A stretch of 64,000 nt of DNA, from the NCBI RefSeq assembly GCF_024298965.1, contig NZ_CP085193.1, forward strand, positions 7,130,001-7,194,000, written 5' to 3'. The translations under genes and the position numbers were made by a program. The stretch is from Streptomyces rapamycinicus NRRL 5491. Lineage in GTDB: Bacteria; Actinomycetota; Actinomycetes; Streptomycetales; Streptomycetaceae. Below the pieces are notes generated by a model, which was not told the DNA's origin, made no database searches, and was given only the letters and a program-made list of their open reading frames with translations. Shown here piece after piece: positions 26,157-36,411 of the stretch (its first letter is position 1; each line of letters starts with the position of its first letter).

Positions 26157-26610
26157 GCCACGCACCTCCAGGTCCACGCCTACCACCGTGCTTACCACCG
26201 TCCAGATCACGGTGCATCCGCGTCCACGCTTTGCCAAGGGGGCATGAGCGGCGCATCATCGGCCCGTGCGCCCCTCCCGGTCGCTGTCCATTTCGTCAAA
26301 CTTCAGGGCCCGGTTTTGTACACGAACGGCTCATGACGGCCCCCTGGGGAGGAGCGATAGCCTTACTGCGTGATCAGCGCGATAGTCCGTGAGGGCAACG
26401 AGGCCCTCGCTCCGCGCCCGGCGCCCCACCAGGGCCGGGCCCGAGCCGCCGCTGACCCGTGGCGCGTGGGGTCTTGGTCACTTACGGCCGAGTACACCCC
26501 GGCCATTTCCCGATCCGGCATACCGTCGTTCACGACCGGATTTTTCGCGTCGCGGCGTCATGCCACCGCCATCGATGTCACGCAACGGCGCGCGACAGGA
26601 GCCAGAGGAC
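26157..26610. promoter_or_regulatory. Divergent promoter region of the DJ-1 gene and glutamate dehydrogenase
   Basis: This 454-bp spacer should contain promoters of both genes. The dehydrogenase side includes lower-GC stretches (near GACCGGATTTTTCGCG at about 26538) and a ribosome site AGGAG at 26598. I see no clear inverted repeat operator. The frame of the dehydrogenase is open through much of it but reads as non-coding. Confidence 0.4.
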
Positions 26611-29600
26611 ATGCAGACCAAGCTGGACGAAGCCAAGGCCGAGTTGCTCGAACGGGCCGCCCGGGTCGCTGAGAACAGCCCTGCCGGGGGGCAACCGGTG
26701 CAGGGCCCAGGACCGGAGACCCTGACCGCATACCTCCAGCACTACTACCTGCACACGCCGCCAGAGGACCTTGCCGACCGGGACCCGGTCGATGTCTTCG
26801 GGGCGGCGCTCTCCCACTACCGGCTCGCCGAGGTGCGCCCACAGGGCACGGCGAACGTCCGGGTGCACACCCCGACCGTCGAGGAGCACGGCTGGACCTG
26901 CAGCCACTCCGTGGTCGAGGTGGTCACCGACGACATGCCGTTCCTGGTCGACTCGGTCACCAATGAGCTCACCCGCCAGGGGCGCGGCATCCATGTCGTG
27001 ATCCACCCGCAGGTGATCGTGCGCCGTGACATCACCGGCAAGCTGATCGAGCTGCTCGATGTCTCCCCGGACGGCCCGTCCCGGAAGAACCGGAAGAAGC
27101 TTCCGCATGACGCGGTCGTGGAGTCCTGGATCCATGTCGAGACCGACCGCGAGACCGACCGCGGCGATCTGAAGCAGATCACCGCCGATCTGATGCGCGT
27201 CCTGTCCGATGTCCGCGAGGCCGTCGAGGACTGGGAGAAGATGCGCGACTCCGCGCTGCGCATCGCCGAGGGCCTGCCGGACGAGCCGAAGGCCGCCGAG
27301 GTCCGCGAGGAGGAGGTGGAGGAGGCCCGTGAGCTGCTGCGCTGGCTCGCGGACGACCACTTCACCTTCATCGGCTTCCGTGAGTACGAGCTGACGCAGG
27401 TCCCCACCGAGGCCGGTGGCGAGGAGGACGCGCTGACCGCGGTGCCCGGCACGGGCCTCGGCATCCTGCGTTCCGACCCGCAGCACAAGGACACCGACGA
27501 GAGCGCCCACGCGGGCCCCGGCACTCCGGTGTCCCAGGCCTTCAACCGGCTGCCGGCCGACGCCCGCGCCAAGGCGCGCGAGCGCAAGCTGCTGGTGCTG
27601 ACCAAGGCGAACAGCCGCGCCACCGTCCACCGCCCCTCGTACCTCGACTACATCGGCGTGAAGAAGTTCGACGCCGAGGGCAATGTCACCGGTGAGCGCC
27701 GCTTCCTGGGGCTGTTCTCGTCCGCCGCGTACACCGAGTCGGTGCGCCGGGTGCCGGTGATCCGCCGCAAGGTCGACGAGGTGCTCGCGGGCGCGGGCTT
27801 CCGGGCCAACAGCCACGACGGCCGTGACCTGCTGCAGATCCTGGAGACCTACCCGCGCGACGAGCTGTTCCAGACCCCGGTCGACCAGCTCCGCTCGATC
27901 GCCACCAGCGTGCTCTACCTCCAGGAGCGCCGCCGGCTGCGGATGTTCCTGCGCCAGGACGAGTACGGGCGCTACTACTCCGCGCTGGTCTACCTTCCGC
28001 GCGATCGTTTCACCACCGATGTGCGGCTGCGGCTGACCGACATCCTGCTGGAGGAGCTGAGCGGCCGTCCACCGGTCGACTTCACCGCCCTGCACACGGA
28101 ATCGGTGCTCTCCCGGCTGCACTTCGTGGTCCGCGTCCAGCCGGGCACCGAGCTGCCCGACCTCACCGACTCCGATGTGGAGCGGATCGAGAGCCGGCTG
28201 ATCGAGGCCGCCCGCTCCTGGGCCGACGGCTTCACCGACGCGCTGGTCTCCGAGGTCGGCGAGGAGCGCGCCGCCGAGCTGCTCCGCCGCTACCAGAACG
28301 CCTTCCCCGAGGGCTACAAGGCGGACCACACCCCGCGCGGCGCCGTCGCCGACCTCCAGCACCTGGAGCGGCTGAAGGACGGGGAGAAGGACTTCGCGCT
28401 CAGCCTCTACGAGCCGGTGGGCGCGGCCCACGCGGAACGCCGCTTCAAGATCTACCGGGCCGGGGCCCAGATCTCGCTGTCCGCGGTGCTCCCGGTGCTC
28501 AACACCCTCGGCGTCGAGGTGGTGGACGAGCGCCCGTACGAGCTGCGCTGCTCGGACAAGACCACTGCCTGGATCTACGACTTCGGGCTGCGGCTGCCGC
28601 TGCGCGAGGGCGAGGCGCTCGCCGACGACGCCCGTGAGCGCTTCCAGAACGCGTTCGCCGCGGTGTGGACCGGCCAGGCCGAGAGCGACGACTTCAACCA
28701 GCTGGTGCTGGGCGCGGGTCTTGACTGGCGGCAGGCGATGGTGCTGCGGGCCTACGCCAAGTACCTGCGGCAGGCCGGTTCCACCTTCAGCCAGTCGTAC
28801 ATGGAGGACACCCTCCGTAACAATGTGCACACCACCCGGCTGCTGGTCTCGCTCTTCGAGGCGCGGATGTCGCCGGAGCGGCAGCGGGCGGGGCTGGAGC
28901 TGACCGACGCCCTGCTGGAGGAGCTGGACGCGGCGCTGGACCAGGTGGCCTCGCTGGACGAGGACCGCATCCTGCGCTCCTTCCTGACCCTGATCAAGGC
29001 CACGCTCCGGACCAATCACTTCCAGATGAACGGGGACGGCAGGCCGCACGACTACCTGTCGATCAAGCTGGACCCGCAGGCCGTGCCGGATCTGCCCGCG
29101 CCCCGCCCGGCGTACGAGATCTGGGTCTACTCGCCGCGGGTCGAGGGTGTGCACCTGCGGTTCGGCAAGGTCGCGCGCGGGGGTCTGCGCTGGTCCGACC
29201 GGCGTGAGGACTTCCGCACCGAGATCCTGGGCCTGGTCAAGGCGCAGATGGTGAAGAACACGGTCATCGTGCCGGTGGGCGCCAAGGGCGGCTTCGTCGG
29301 CAAGCGGCTGCCGGACCCGTCCGTGGACCGCGACGCCTGGATGGCCGAGGGCATCGCCTGCTACAAGACCTTCATCTCCGGTCTGCTCGACATCACCGAC
29401 AACCTGGTCGCCGGGCAGGTCGAGCCGCCGAAGGACGTGGTCCGCCACGACGGGGACGACACCTATCTCGTCGTCGCCGCCGACAAGGGCACCGCGACCT
29501 TCTCCGACATCGCCAACGACGTGGCGCAGGCGTACGGCTTCTGGCTCGGGGACGCCTTCGCCTCCGGCGGCTCCGCCGGATACGACCACAAGGGCATGGG

Positions 29601-31587
29601 CATCACCGCCCGCGGCGCCTGGGAGTCGGTCAAGCGCCACTTCCGCGAGCTGGGCCATGACACCCAGAACCAGGACTTCACGGTCGTGGGCGTCGGCGAC
29701 ATGTCCGGTGACGTGTTCGGCAACGGGATGCTGCTGAGCGAGAACATCCGGCTGATCGCGGCCTTCGACCACCGGCACATCTTCCTGGACCCCAACCCGG
29801 ACGCGGCCACCTCCTACGCCGAGCGCCGCCGCCTGTTCGAGCTGCCGCGCTCCTCGTGGGAGGACTACGACGCCGAACTGCTGTCGGCGGGCGGCGGCAT
29901 CCACCCCCGTACGGCCAAGGCCATCCCGATCACCCCGCAGGTGCGGGCCGCGCTCGGGATCGAGAAGCGGGTCGCCAAGATGACCCCGGCCGATCTGATG
30001 AAGACGATCCTCAAGGCCCCGGTGGACCTGCTGTGGAACGGCGGCATCGGCACCTACGTCAAGGCGTCCACCGAGTCGCACGGCGATGTGGGCGACAAGG
30101 CCAATGACGCGATCCGGGTGGACGGCCAGGATCTGCGGGTCAAGGTCGTCGGCGAGGGCGGCAACCTGGGTCTGACCCAGCTCGGCCGGATCGAGTTCGC
30201 CTCCAACGGCGGCCGGATCAACACCGACGCGATCGACAACAGCGCCGGTGTGGACACCTCCGACCACGAGGTGAACATCAAGATCCTGCTCAACGCGCTG
30301 GTCACCGAGGGCGACCTCACCCTCAAGCAGCGCAACAAGCTGCTCGCCGAGATGACCGACGAGGTCGGCGCGCTGGTGCTGCGCAACAACTACGCGCAGA
30401 ACGTGGCGCTGGCCAACTCCGTCGTCCAGTCCTCCAGCCTGCTCCACGCCCATCAGCGGCTGATGCGCCGCCTGGGCCGCGAGGGGCGGCTGGACCGGGC
30501 GCTGGAGTTCCTGCCCACCGACCGCCAGATCCGCGAGCGGCTCTCCGCCGGGCGCGGTCTGACCCAGCCCGAGCTGGCCGTGCTGCTGGCCTACGTCAAG
30601 ATCACGGTGGCCGATGAGCTGATCACCACCGGGCTGCCCGACGATCCGTACCTCCAGCGGCTGCTGCACGCGTACTTCCCGCAGGCGCTGCGGCAGCGGT
30701 TCCCCGAGTACATCGACGGCCACGCCCTGCGGCGCGAGATCATCACCACGGTGCTGGTCAACGACACCGTCAACACCGCCGGGTCGACCTTCCTGCACCG
30801 GATGCGGGAGGAGACCGGGGCCTCGACCGAGGAGGTCGTGCGCGCCCAGACCGCGGCCCGTGCGATCTTCGAGCTGAACCAGGTGTGGGACGAGGTCGAG
30901 GCGCTGGACACGGTCGTCGACGCCGACATCCAGACCAGGATGCGGCTGCACTCGCGGCGGCTGGTCGAGCGCGGCACCCGCTGGCTGCTGAACAACCGGC
31001 CGCAGCCGCTGGAGCTCGCCGAGACCATCGACTTCTTCGGTGAGCGGGTCGCCGCGGTCCGGGCCCAGATGCCGAAGCTGCTGCGCGGCTCCGACATCGA
31101 GTGGTACCAGCGGATCTACGACGAGATCACCGCGGCGGGCGTCCCGGAGGACCTGGCCACCCGGGTGGCGGGCTTCTCCTCGGCCTTCCCGACCCTGGAC
31201 ATCGTCGCCATCGCGGACCGCACCGGCAAGGAGCCGCTGGCGGTCGCCGAGGTCTACTACGACCTGGCCGACCGGCTGCGGATCAGCCAGCTGATGGACC
31301 GGATCATCGAGCTGCCGCGCGCGGACCGGTGGCAGTCCATGGCCCGGGTCTCCATCCGCGAGGACCTGTACGCGGCCCAGGCCGCCCTGACCGCCGATGT
31401 GCTGTCGGTGGGCAACGGCGGTTCCACGCCCGAGCAGCGCTTCAAGGCGTGGGAGGAGAAGAACGCCGCGCTCCTGCAGCGGGCCCGCACCACGCTCGAT
31501 GAGATCCAGTCGTCGGAGACCTTCGACCTGGCCAATCTGTCGGTCGCGATGCGGACGATGCGGACGCTGCTGCGCACCCACAGCTGA
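26611..31587 (+). CDS. Large NAD-specific glutamate dehydrogenase (about 180 kDa)
   Basis: The 1658-residue protein is the size of the GDH-180 class known from Streptomyces. It has a long N-terminal regulatory part with ACT-like and helical domains (about 1-700). The catalytic dehydrogenase core is near 820-1250, with the substrate-binding lysine region VKAQMVKNTVIVPVGAKGGF and nucleotide-binding sequences including GVGDMSGDVFGNG. A C-terminal helical region follows. The enzyme converts glutamate to 2-oxoglutarate and ammonia with NAD. The start ATG follows AGAGGAC. A good terminator follows and the gene is transcribed alone. Confidence 0.96.
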   Translation: MQTKLDEAKAELLERAARVAENSPAGGQPVQGPGPETLTAYLQHYYLHTPPEDLADRDPVDVFGAALSHYRLAEVRPQGTANVRVHTPTVEEHGWTCSHSVVEVVTDDMPFLVDSVTNELTRQGRGIHVVIHPQVIVRRDITGKLIELLDVSPDGPSRKNRKKLPHDAVVESWIHVETDRETDRGDLKQITADLMRVLSDVREAVEDWEKMRDSALRIAEGLPDEPKAAEVREEEVEEARELLRWLADDHFTFIGFREYELTQVPTEAGGEEDALTAVPGTGLGILRSDPQHKDTDESAHAGPGTPVSQAFNRLPADARAKARERKLLVLTKANSRATVHRPSYLDYIGVKKFDAEGNVTGERRFLGLFSSAAYTESVRRVPVIRRKVDEVLAGAGFRANSHDGRDLLQILETYPRDELFQTPVDQLRSIATSVLYLQERRRLRMFLRQDEYGRYYSALVYLPRDRFTTDVRLRLTDILLEELSGRPPVDFTALHTESVLSRLHFVVRVQPGTELPDLTDSDVERIESRLIEAARSWADGFTDALVSEVGEERAAELLRRYQNAFPEGYKADHTPRGAVADLQHLERLKDGEKDFALSLYEPVGAAHAERRFKIYRAGAQISLSAVLPVLNTLGVEVVDERPYELRCSDKTTAWIYDFGLRLPLREGEALADDARERFQNAFAAVWTGQAESDDFNQLVLGAGLDWRQAMVLRAYAKYLRQAGSTFSQSYMEDTLRNNVHTTRLLVSLFEARMSPERQRAGLELTDALLEELDAALDQVASLDEDRILRSFLTLIKATLRTNHFQMNGDGRPHDYLSIKLDPQAVPDLPAPRPAYEIWVYSPRVEGVHLRFGKVARGGLRWSDRREDFRTEILGLVKAQMVKNTVIVPVGAKGGFVGKRLPDPSVDRDAWMAEGIACYKTFISGLLDITDNLVAGQVEPPKDVVRHDGDDTYLVVAADKGTATFSDIANDVAQAYGFWLGDAFASGGSAGYDHKGMGITARGAWESVKRHFRELGHDTQNQDFTVVGVGDMSGDVFGNGMLLSENIRLIAAFDHRHIFLDPNPDAATSYAERRRLFELPRSSWEDYDAELLSAGGGIHPRTAKAIPITPQVRAALGIEKRVAKMTPADLMKTILKAPVDLLWNGGIGTYVKASTESHGDVGDKANDAIRVDGQDLRVKVVGEGGNLGLTQLGRIEFASNGGRINTDAIDNSAGVDTSDHEVNIKILLNALVTEGDLTLKQRNKLLAEMTDEVGALVLRNNYAQNVALANSVVQSSSLLHAHQRLMRRLGREGRLDRALEFLPTDRQIRERLSAGRGLTQPELAVLLAYVKITVADELITTGLPDDPYLQRLLHAYFPQALRQRFPEYIDGHALRREIITTVLVNDTVNTAGSTFLHRMREETGASTEEVVRAQTAARAIFELNQVWDEVEALDTVVDADIQTRMRLHSRRLVERGTRWLLNNRPQPLELAETIDFFGERVAAVRAQMPKLLRGSDIEWYQRIYDEITAAGVPEDLATRVAGFSSAFPTLDIVAIADRTGKEPLAVAEVYYDLADRLRISQLMDRIIELPRADRWQSMARVSIREDLYAAQAALTADVLSVGNGGSTPEQRFKAWEEKNAALLQRARTTLDEIQSSETFDLANLSVAMRTMRTLLRTHS

Positions 31588-31610
31588 CGACATCCCGCTT
31601 CGGCTCGACG

Positions 31611-31643
31611 CGCCCCCGGTGGACTTCATGTCCGCCGGGGGCG
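31611..31643 (+). terminator. Terminator of glutamate dehydrogenase gene
   Basis: A 14-bp stem with one mismatch (CGCCCCCGGTGGAC against GTCCGCCGGGGGCG) and 5-nt loop is followed by TTTGT, 24 nt after the stop. Confidence 0.85.
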
Positions 31644-31764
31644 TTTGTCACCCGCTTGGGCGCCCCTCCAACGACCGAGCGGGCATACCGGGACGAACCC
31701 ACCTAGCGTGGGTGGTCAGTGAGTGCTTCGCGCCTCGAACCGCCACCGCGTCCCGAGGAGCCTT

Positions 31765-34014
31765 ATGCCCCGCTTCACCATCGTCATCGCCGCCTATCGC
31801 GTCCAGGGCTATCTGAGCGCCTGCCTGGACTCCGTGCTCACGCAGTCGTATCCCGACCTCGAAGTGGTCGCCGTGGACGACCGCTCACCGGACCACTGCG
31901 GCGCGGTCATCGACGCGTACGCGGCGCGCGACAGCCGGGTCGTGCCCGTGCACCAGCGGGTCAACTCCGGGCCCGGCCGGGCCCGTAACGCCGGGGTGGA
32001 GCGGGCGAGCGGGGACTATCTGCTCTTCCTGGACGGGGATGACACCCTCGCCCCGGGCACCCTCCAGGGCCTCGCCGACCGGCTCGCCCTCACCAACGAC
32101 CCGGAGATCCTCTACTTCAACCACGTACGCACCTACTGGTCGGAGCGCCGGGCCCCCAGCCTCTTCGGGGAACTGCTGGCCTCGGCGGGCACCGATGTCT
32201 TCTCCGCCGTCGAACGCCCGGAATTCCTACGGCTGTTCGCGATGTCGTCCAATCGCGTCTACCACCGGGATTTCTACACCCGCCACGGCTTCGCGTTCAG
32301 CGAGGGCATCTACGAGGACGCCCTGCTCTCGTACAAGACGATGCTCACCGCGCGCCGAATAGCCTGTGTGGACCTGGTGGGCCTGGAATACCGGCAGCGG
32401 CGGGTCGGGGCCAGTACGGGAAGCCCCGGCGAGAAGCACTTCATCATCTTCCAGCAGTACGCCCGGCTCTTCGACTTCCTCGACGACCGGCCGCATCTGG
32501 ATCCGCTGCGCCCGCTGCTCTTCGAGCGGGCCGTATCGCATTTCCTGTTCTGTCTGGACCGGACGTCCCGGGTGGCTGCGGTGGACCGGCCGCGCTTCTT
32601 CGCCCGGGCCGCCGAGTGGTACCGCGCCCATCTCCCGGCCGGGTTCACCCCGCCCGTCGAGGGCCGTTGGCGCTTCGAGGCGCTGGCGTCCGGCTCCTTC
32701 CTCCGCTACCGCGAGCACGAACTGGCCGTACGGGCGGCCGCCGGGGCCCGCAAGCTGCGCCGGACCGTCCGGCCGCCGCTGGCGGCGCGCGCCAAGCGGG
32801 GCCTGTACCGGCTGCACCGGCAGCGGTCCGTCGACCCCCAGCTGGCCGTCTACTCCGCGTACTGGGGCCGGGGGGTGCTGTGCAATCCGGGGGCGATCTA
32901 CGAGAAGGCGCGGGAGCTGGCGCCGGAGATCCACGGGGTGTGGGCGGTCAAGAAGTCGGAGATCGAGACCCTTCCGGAAGGCGTCGACTACGTCGTCACC
33001 GGCACCCGCGACTTCTACCGCACGGTGGCCCGCGCGAAATACCTCATCAACAACGTCAACTTCCCCAATGAGGTGGTGAAGCGGCCGGGCACGGTGCATC
33101 TGCAGACCTTCCACGGCACCCCGCTCAAATGCATGGGCCTGGACCAGCAGCGCTATCCCGCCGCCGCGGGCGGGATGAGCTTCGGCAATCTGCTCAAGCG
33201 CATCGACCGCTGGGACTTCGCCCTCTCCTCCAATCCGCACTCCAGCCAGATCTGGGAGCGGGTCTACCCCGCGGAGTACCGGCTGCTGGAGTACGGATAT
33301 CCGCGCAATGACGTCTTCTTCACCGCGACCGAGGACGACATCCGGCGGATCCGTGAGGAGTTGGGAATCCCGGCCGGGAACACCGCGCTCCTCTACGCGC
33401 CCACCCTCCGCGACTACCAGAAGGGGTTCACGCCCCGGCTGGACCTGGAGCGGCTCAGCCGCGAACTCGGCCCGGAGACCACGCTGCTGGTGCGGGCCCA
33501 CTACTCCTACCGGCCGGACGACGAGCTGGCCCGGCTCCAGCAGGCCGGGCCGGTGATCGACGTCTCGCGCCACCGGTCGGTGGAGGAGCTGTGCCTGGCG
33601 GCCGACGCGCTGATCACCGACTACTCGTCGATGATGTTCGACTACGCCGTGCTGGACCGGCCCGTCGTGATCTACGCCGACGACTGGGACATCTACCGCT
33701 CCTCCCGCGGCGTCTACTTCGACCTGCTGTCGGGATCCCCCGGCGAGACCCCGGGGGCCGTCGCCCGCAGCGAGCGGGAACTGGTCGAGGTCTTCCGCGA
33801 GGGCCGCTGGTGCGACGCGGCCGCGACCGCGCTGCGGACCGCCTTCCGGGCCCGCTTCTGCCGGTTCGACGACGGCCACGCGGCCGAGCGGGTGGTACGG
33901 GCCCTGATGCTGGGCCAGGACATCACGCTCCCGCTCGTCTCCACGCCACGGACGCGGCCACTGGCGGACAGCGCCCCGGCCGGGCCGCGCGGCGGCGTCC
34001 TCACCGCCGAGTGA
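31765..34014 (+). CDS. Bifunctional GT2 glycosyltransferase / CDP-glycerol glycerophosphotransferase-family protein
   Basis: The 749-residue protein joins two enzymes. Residues 1 to about 300 are a GT-A fold (FTIVIAAYRVQGYLSACLDS, AVDDRSPD, LLFLDGDDTLAPG and the catalytic-base region EGIYEDALLSY). Residues about 365-720 match the poly(glycerol-phosphate) polymerase family (LINNVNFPNEVVKRPGTVHL, QTFHGTPLKCMGL, LLYAPTLRDYQKGF, ADALITDYSSMMFDYAVLDR). This suggests assembly of a phosphate-linked wall polymer by adding a sugar and a polyol phosphate. The start follows GAGGAGCC. A paralogue lies at the far end of this cluster. The true polyol and sugar are unknown. Confidence 0.88.
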   Translation: MPRFTIVIAAYRVQGYLSACLDSVLTQSYPDLEVVAVDDRSPDHCGAVIDAYAARDSRVVPVHQRVNSGPGRARNAGVERASGDYLLFLDGDDTLAPGTLQGLADRLALTNDPEILYFNHVRTYWSERRAPSLFGELLASAGTDVFSAVERPEFLRLFAMSSNRVYHRDFYTRHGFAFSEGIYEDALLSYKTMLTARRIACVDLVGLEYRQRRVGASTGSPGEKHFIIFQQYARLFDFLDDRPHLDPLRPLLFERAVSHFLFCLDRTSRVAAVDRPRFFARAAEWYRAHLPAGFTPPVEGRWRFEALASGSFLRYREHELAVRAAAGARKLRRTVRPPLAARAKRGLYRLHRQRSVDPQLAVYSAYWGRGVLCNPGAIYEKARELAPEIHGVWAVKKSEIETLPEGVDYVVTGTRDFYRTVARAKYLINNVNFPNEVVKRPGTVHLQTFHGTPLKCMGLDQQRYPAAAGGMSFGNLLKRIDRWDFALSSNPHSSQIWERVYPAEYRLLEYGYPRNDVFFTATEDDIRRIREELGIPAGNTALLYAPTLRDYQKGFTPRLDLERLSRELGPETTLLVRAHYSYRPDDELARLQQAGPVIDVSRHRSVEELCLAADALITDYSSMMFDYAVLDRPVVIYADDWDIYRSSRGVYFDLLSGSPGETPGAVARSERELVEVFREGRWCDAAATALRTAFRARFCRFDDGHAAERVVRALMLGQDITLPLVSTPRTRPLADSAPAGPRGGVLTAE

Positions 34015-34180
34015 CCGATCCGCCGAGTGACCGATCCGCCGCGCGGTCCGGCGGGCCGCCGTGCGTCCCCGGCCCGCCGTGCGTCCCCGTTCCGCGGTGT
34101 GTCCCCGATCCCCGCCGTGTGACCCCGACCCTCCGTGTGACCCCGACCCGCCGTGTGACCCCGACCCCGACCCGTCGAGA
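34015..34180. repeat. Degenerate short repeats between wall-polymer genes
   Basis: Imperfect repeats of GTGACCGATCCGCC and GTGTGACCCCGACCC fill the gap before the next gene. They have no stem-loop structure I can call and contain no gene. Confidence 0.6.
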
Positions 34181-34212
34181 GCCCGTCGAGAGCCCGGCGT
34201 CAGGAGGCCGTC

Positions 34213-36222
34213 ATGCCCGCTCTGTCCCGACCTCGTGTCAGTGTGATCATCCCCGCCTACAACGCCCTGCCGGAGCTGACCCGGGCGGTCACCTCCGCGA
34301 TGGACCAGACCCTGGGCCAGGACCGGGTCGAGATCATCGCGGTGGACGACGGCTCGACCGACGGCACCGGCGAGGAGCTGGAGCGGCTCGCCCGCACCTG
34401 CCCCGCGCTCCACGTCGTCCACCAGGAGAACTCCGGCTGTGCGGGCGTCCCCCGCAACACCGGCCTTGACCAGGCCCGGGGCGACTTCGTCTTCTTCCTC
34501 GACTCCGACGACTACCTGGGCCCGGACGCGCTGCGCCGCATGGTCGCCATGGCCGACGCCCACGGCACCGACATCGTCCTCGGCAAGATCGCCTCGGTGG
34601 GCGGACGGGCCGTGCCCCGGGCCGTCTTCCAGCGCAATCAGCCCCGTACGGACATCTTCTCCTCCCACGCCTATCTGACCCTGGGCCCGTGGAAGCTGTT
34701 CCGCCGCTCCCTCATCGAGCGGCTGCGGCTGCGCTTCCCGCCCTACCGCAACTGCGAGGACAAGCCGTTCACCGCGGCCGCCTACCTCAACGCCTCCGGT
34801 ATCTCGGTGGTCGCCGACTACGACTGCTACTACGTCCGCTACCGCGAGAACCGCAGCAACCTCACCCTCACCGCCGCCGACCTCGCCCACCGCATGGACG
34901 GCACCCGGCTGTGCTTCGAGACCGTGGCCCGCTATCTGGAGCCGGGCCCGCGCCGGGACCAGATCATGCGCCGCCATGTGGAGTGGGAGCTGTGCGGTCC
35001 GCTGCGCGCCCTGCTGCCCCGCGAGAGCGAACGGGACGCACGGGAGCGGTTCTTCCCCGAGTTCCGGCACTGGGCGAGCACCTGGGTGACCGACGCCCTC
35101 TTCCAACAGCTCGGCGCCCCCGACCGGCTGCTGGTCCATCTGCTGCGCGCCGACCGCTTCGACGATGTGCTGACCGTGGCCCGGAACGCCGGAGCGGACG
35201 AGCGGCGCGGCCATCTCGTCGACAAGGGCCGGGTCTACTGGCTGCACCCCTTCTTCCGCGACCACGCCGCCGCCGTCCCCGACATCTGCTTCGACGTCAC
35301 CGACCGGCTGCCGGTCCAGCACCACCTGGAGGCGGCGAGCTGGCACGGCGGAGTGCTGCGGCTGGCCGGGCACGCGTATGTCGAGGACGTGGACTCCCTC
35401 GACCCGGCCACCGAGATCGTGCTGCGCAAGTACCGGGCCGACCGCCCCGAGGTCCGGCTGCCCACCACACCGTGCCTGTCCGCCCATCCGCTGCCGGGGG
35501 AGGGGCGGCAGTACGAGATGGCGGGCTTCACCGCCGAGATCGACCCGGCCACCGCGGACGGCGGCGCCCCGCTGGAACGGGGGCTGTGGAACATCTACCT
35601 GGACGTCCGCGCCCAGGGCGTCAGCCGTACGGTGCGGTTCGGCAACCGCCGCGAGGGCGGTGAGGTCACCCGTCCCACCCGGCGCCGCGTCACCACCTCC
35701 CGGGGTCCGGTGACGGTGGTGCCGTACTTCACCCCGTACGGCAATCTCTCGCTCGACGTCGGCGAGGTCGCCCATCCCCTCGACCCGCCCTGCCAGGTGC
35801 TCCGGACCATCTGGCGCACCCGCAGCACGCTGCTGGTCGGCGGGCGGCTGACCGAGGAGGCGGTGCGGGACGGCGGGGTGCTGCGGCTGCGCGCCGAGAC
35901 GGGGACGGGCGCGGTGCACGAGGTGCCGGTGCGCGGTGAGCAGGGCGGCTCCGTGAACGTCTTCACCGCCCGGCTGCCGATCGGCCGTCTGGGCACGGGC
36001 TGCTGGACGCTGACGCTGATCATGGAAGGGCCCGGGGAGGACGCGCCGCGCCGCACCGCGATCGTGCCGTACTTCGACCGGCTGGCCGCCACCCGCTGGC
36101 TCCGCTTCGGCTGCCGTCCGTACTACGCCAAGCCGGTGGCCCTGGGCCCGGCGCGCGCCCTGGGGCTGGAGGTGGCTCCGATCAAGGTCGTCACGGGGGT
36201 GCGGCGGCGGCTGGGAGGGTGA
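34213..36222 (+). CDS. GT2-family glycosyltransferase, TarS/TarP-like architecture
   Basis: The 669-residue protein follows a perfect AGGAGG. The GT-A domain (1 to about 330) has VSVIIPAYNALPELTRAVTS, AVDDGSTDGTGE, the metal-binding DSDD in FVFFLDSDDYLGPD and the catalytic-base pair in NCEDKPFTAAAYLNA. The C-terminal half is beta-rich (SWHGGVLRLAGHAYVEDVDS, then VRAQGVSRTVRFGNRREGG) and resembles the accessory beta-domains of teichoic-acid glycosyltransferases. It probably adds a sugar to a wall polymer repeat. A same-length paralogue faces it 190 bp away. Confidence 0.85.
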   Translation: MPALSRPRVSVIIPAYNALPELTRAVTSAMDQTLGQDRVEIIAVDDGSTDGTGEELERLARTCPALHVVHQENSGCAGVPRNTGLDQARGDFVFFLDSDDYLGPDALRRMVAMADAHGTDIVLGKIASVGGRAVPRAVFQRNQPRTDIFSSHAYLTLGPWKLFRRSLIERLRLRFPPYRNCEDKPFTAAAYLNASGISVVADYDCYYVRYRENRSNLTLTAADLAHRMDGTRLCFETVARYLEPGPRRDQIMRRHVEWELCGPLRALLPRESERDARERFFPEFRHWASTWVTDALFQQLGAPDRLLVHLLRADRFDDVLTVARNAGADERRGHLVDKGRVYWLHPFFRDHAAAVPDICFDVTDRLPVQHHLEAASWHGGVLRLAGHAYVEDVDSLDPATEIVLRKYRADRPEVRLPTTPCLSAHPLPGEGRQYEMAGFTAEIDPATADGGAPLERGLWNIYLDVRAQGVSRTVRFGNRREGGEVTRPTRRRVTTSRGPVTVVPYFTPYGNLSLDVGEVAHPLDPPCQVLRTIWRTRSTLLVGGRLTEEAVRDGGVLRLRAETGTGAVHEVPVRGEQGGSVNVFTARLPIGRLGTGCWTLTLIMEGPGEDAPRRTAIVPYFDRLAATRWLRFGCRPYYAKPVALGPARALGLEVAPIKVVTGVRRRLGG

Positions 36223-36270
36223 GCGTGGCCACGTCCGGCGGACCACGCGGCGGAGCCGGATGTTGAGCTT

Positions 36271-36387
36271 TCCCCTACCCGCCCCTTCCCTCAACTGGGG
36301 CTCCGCCCCAGACCCCAGGGTCCGGGGGTCGAAGCCGCTACGCGGCGGAGCCGCATATCGATGCCGCGGGAAGGGGCGGGTAGGGGA
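36271..36387. repeat. Dispersed inverted repeat, copy 2, between convergent paralogues
   Basis: Perfect 20-bp arms (TCCCCTACCCGCCCCTTCCC and its complement) enclose 77 bp with internal GC palindromes. It lies between the two facing GT2 genes and could act as a bidirectional terminator. The left arm is identical to a block near 22.9 kb. Confidence 0.92.
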
Positions 36388-36411
36388 GGAACAACCTGCC
36401 GCGGGCGTCGG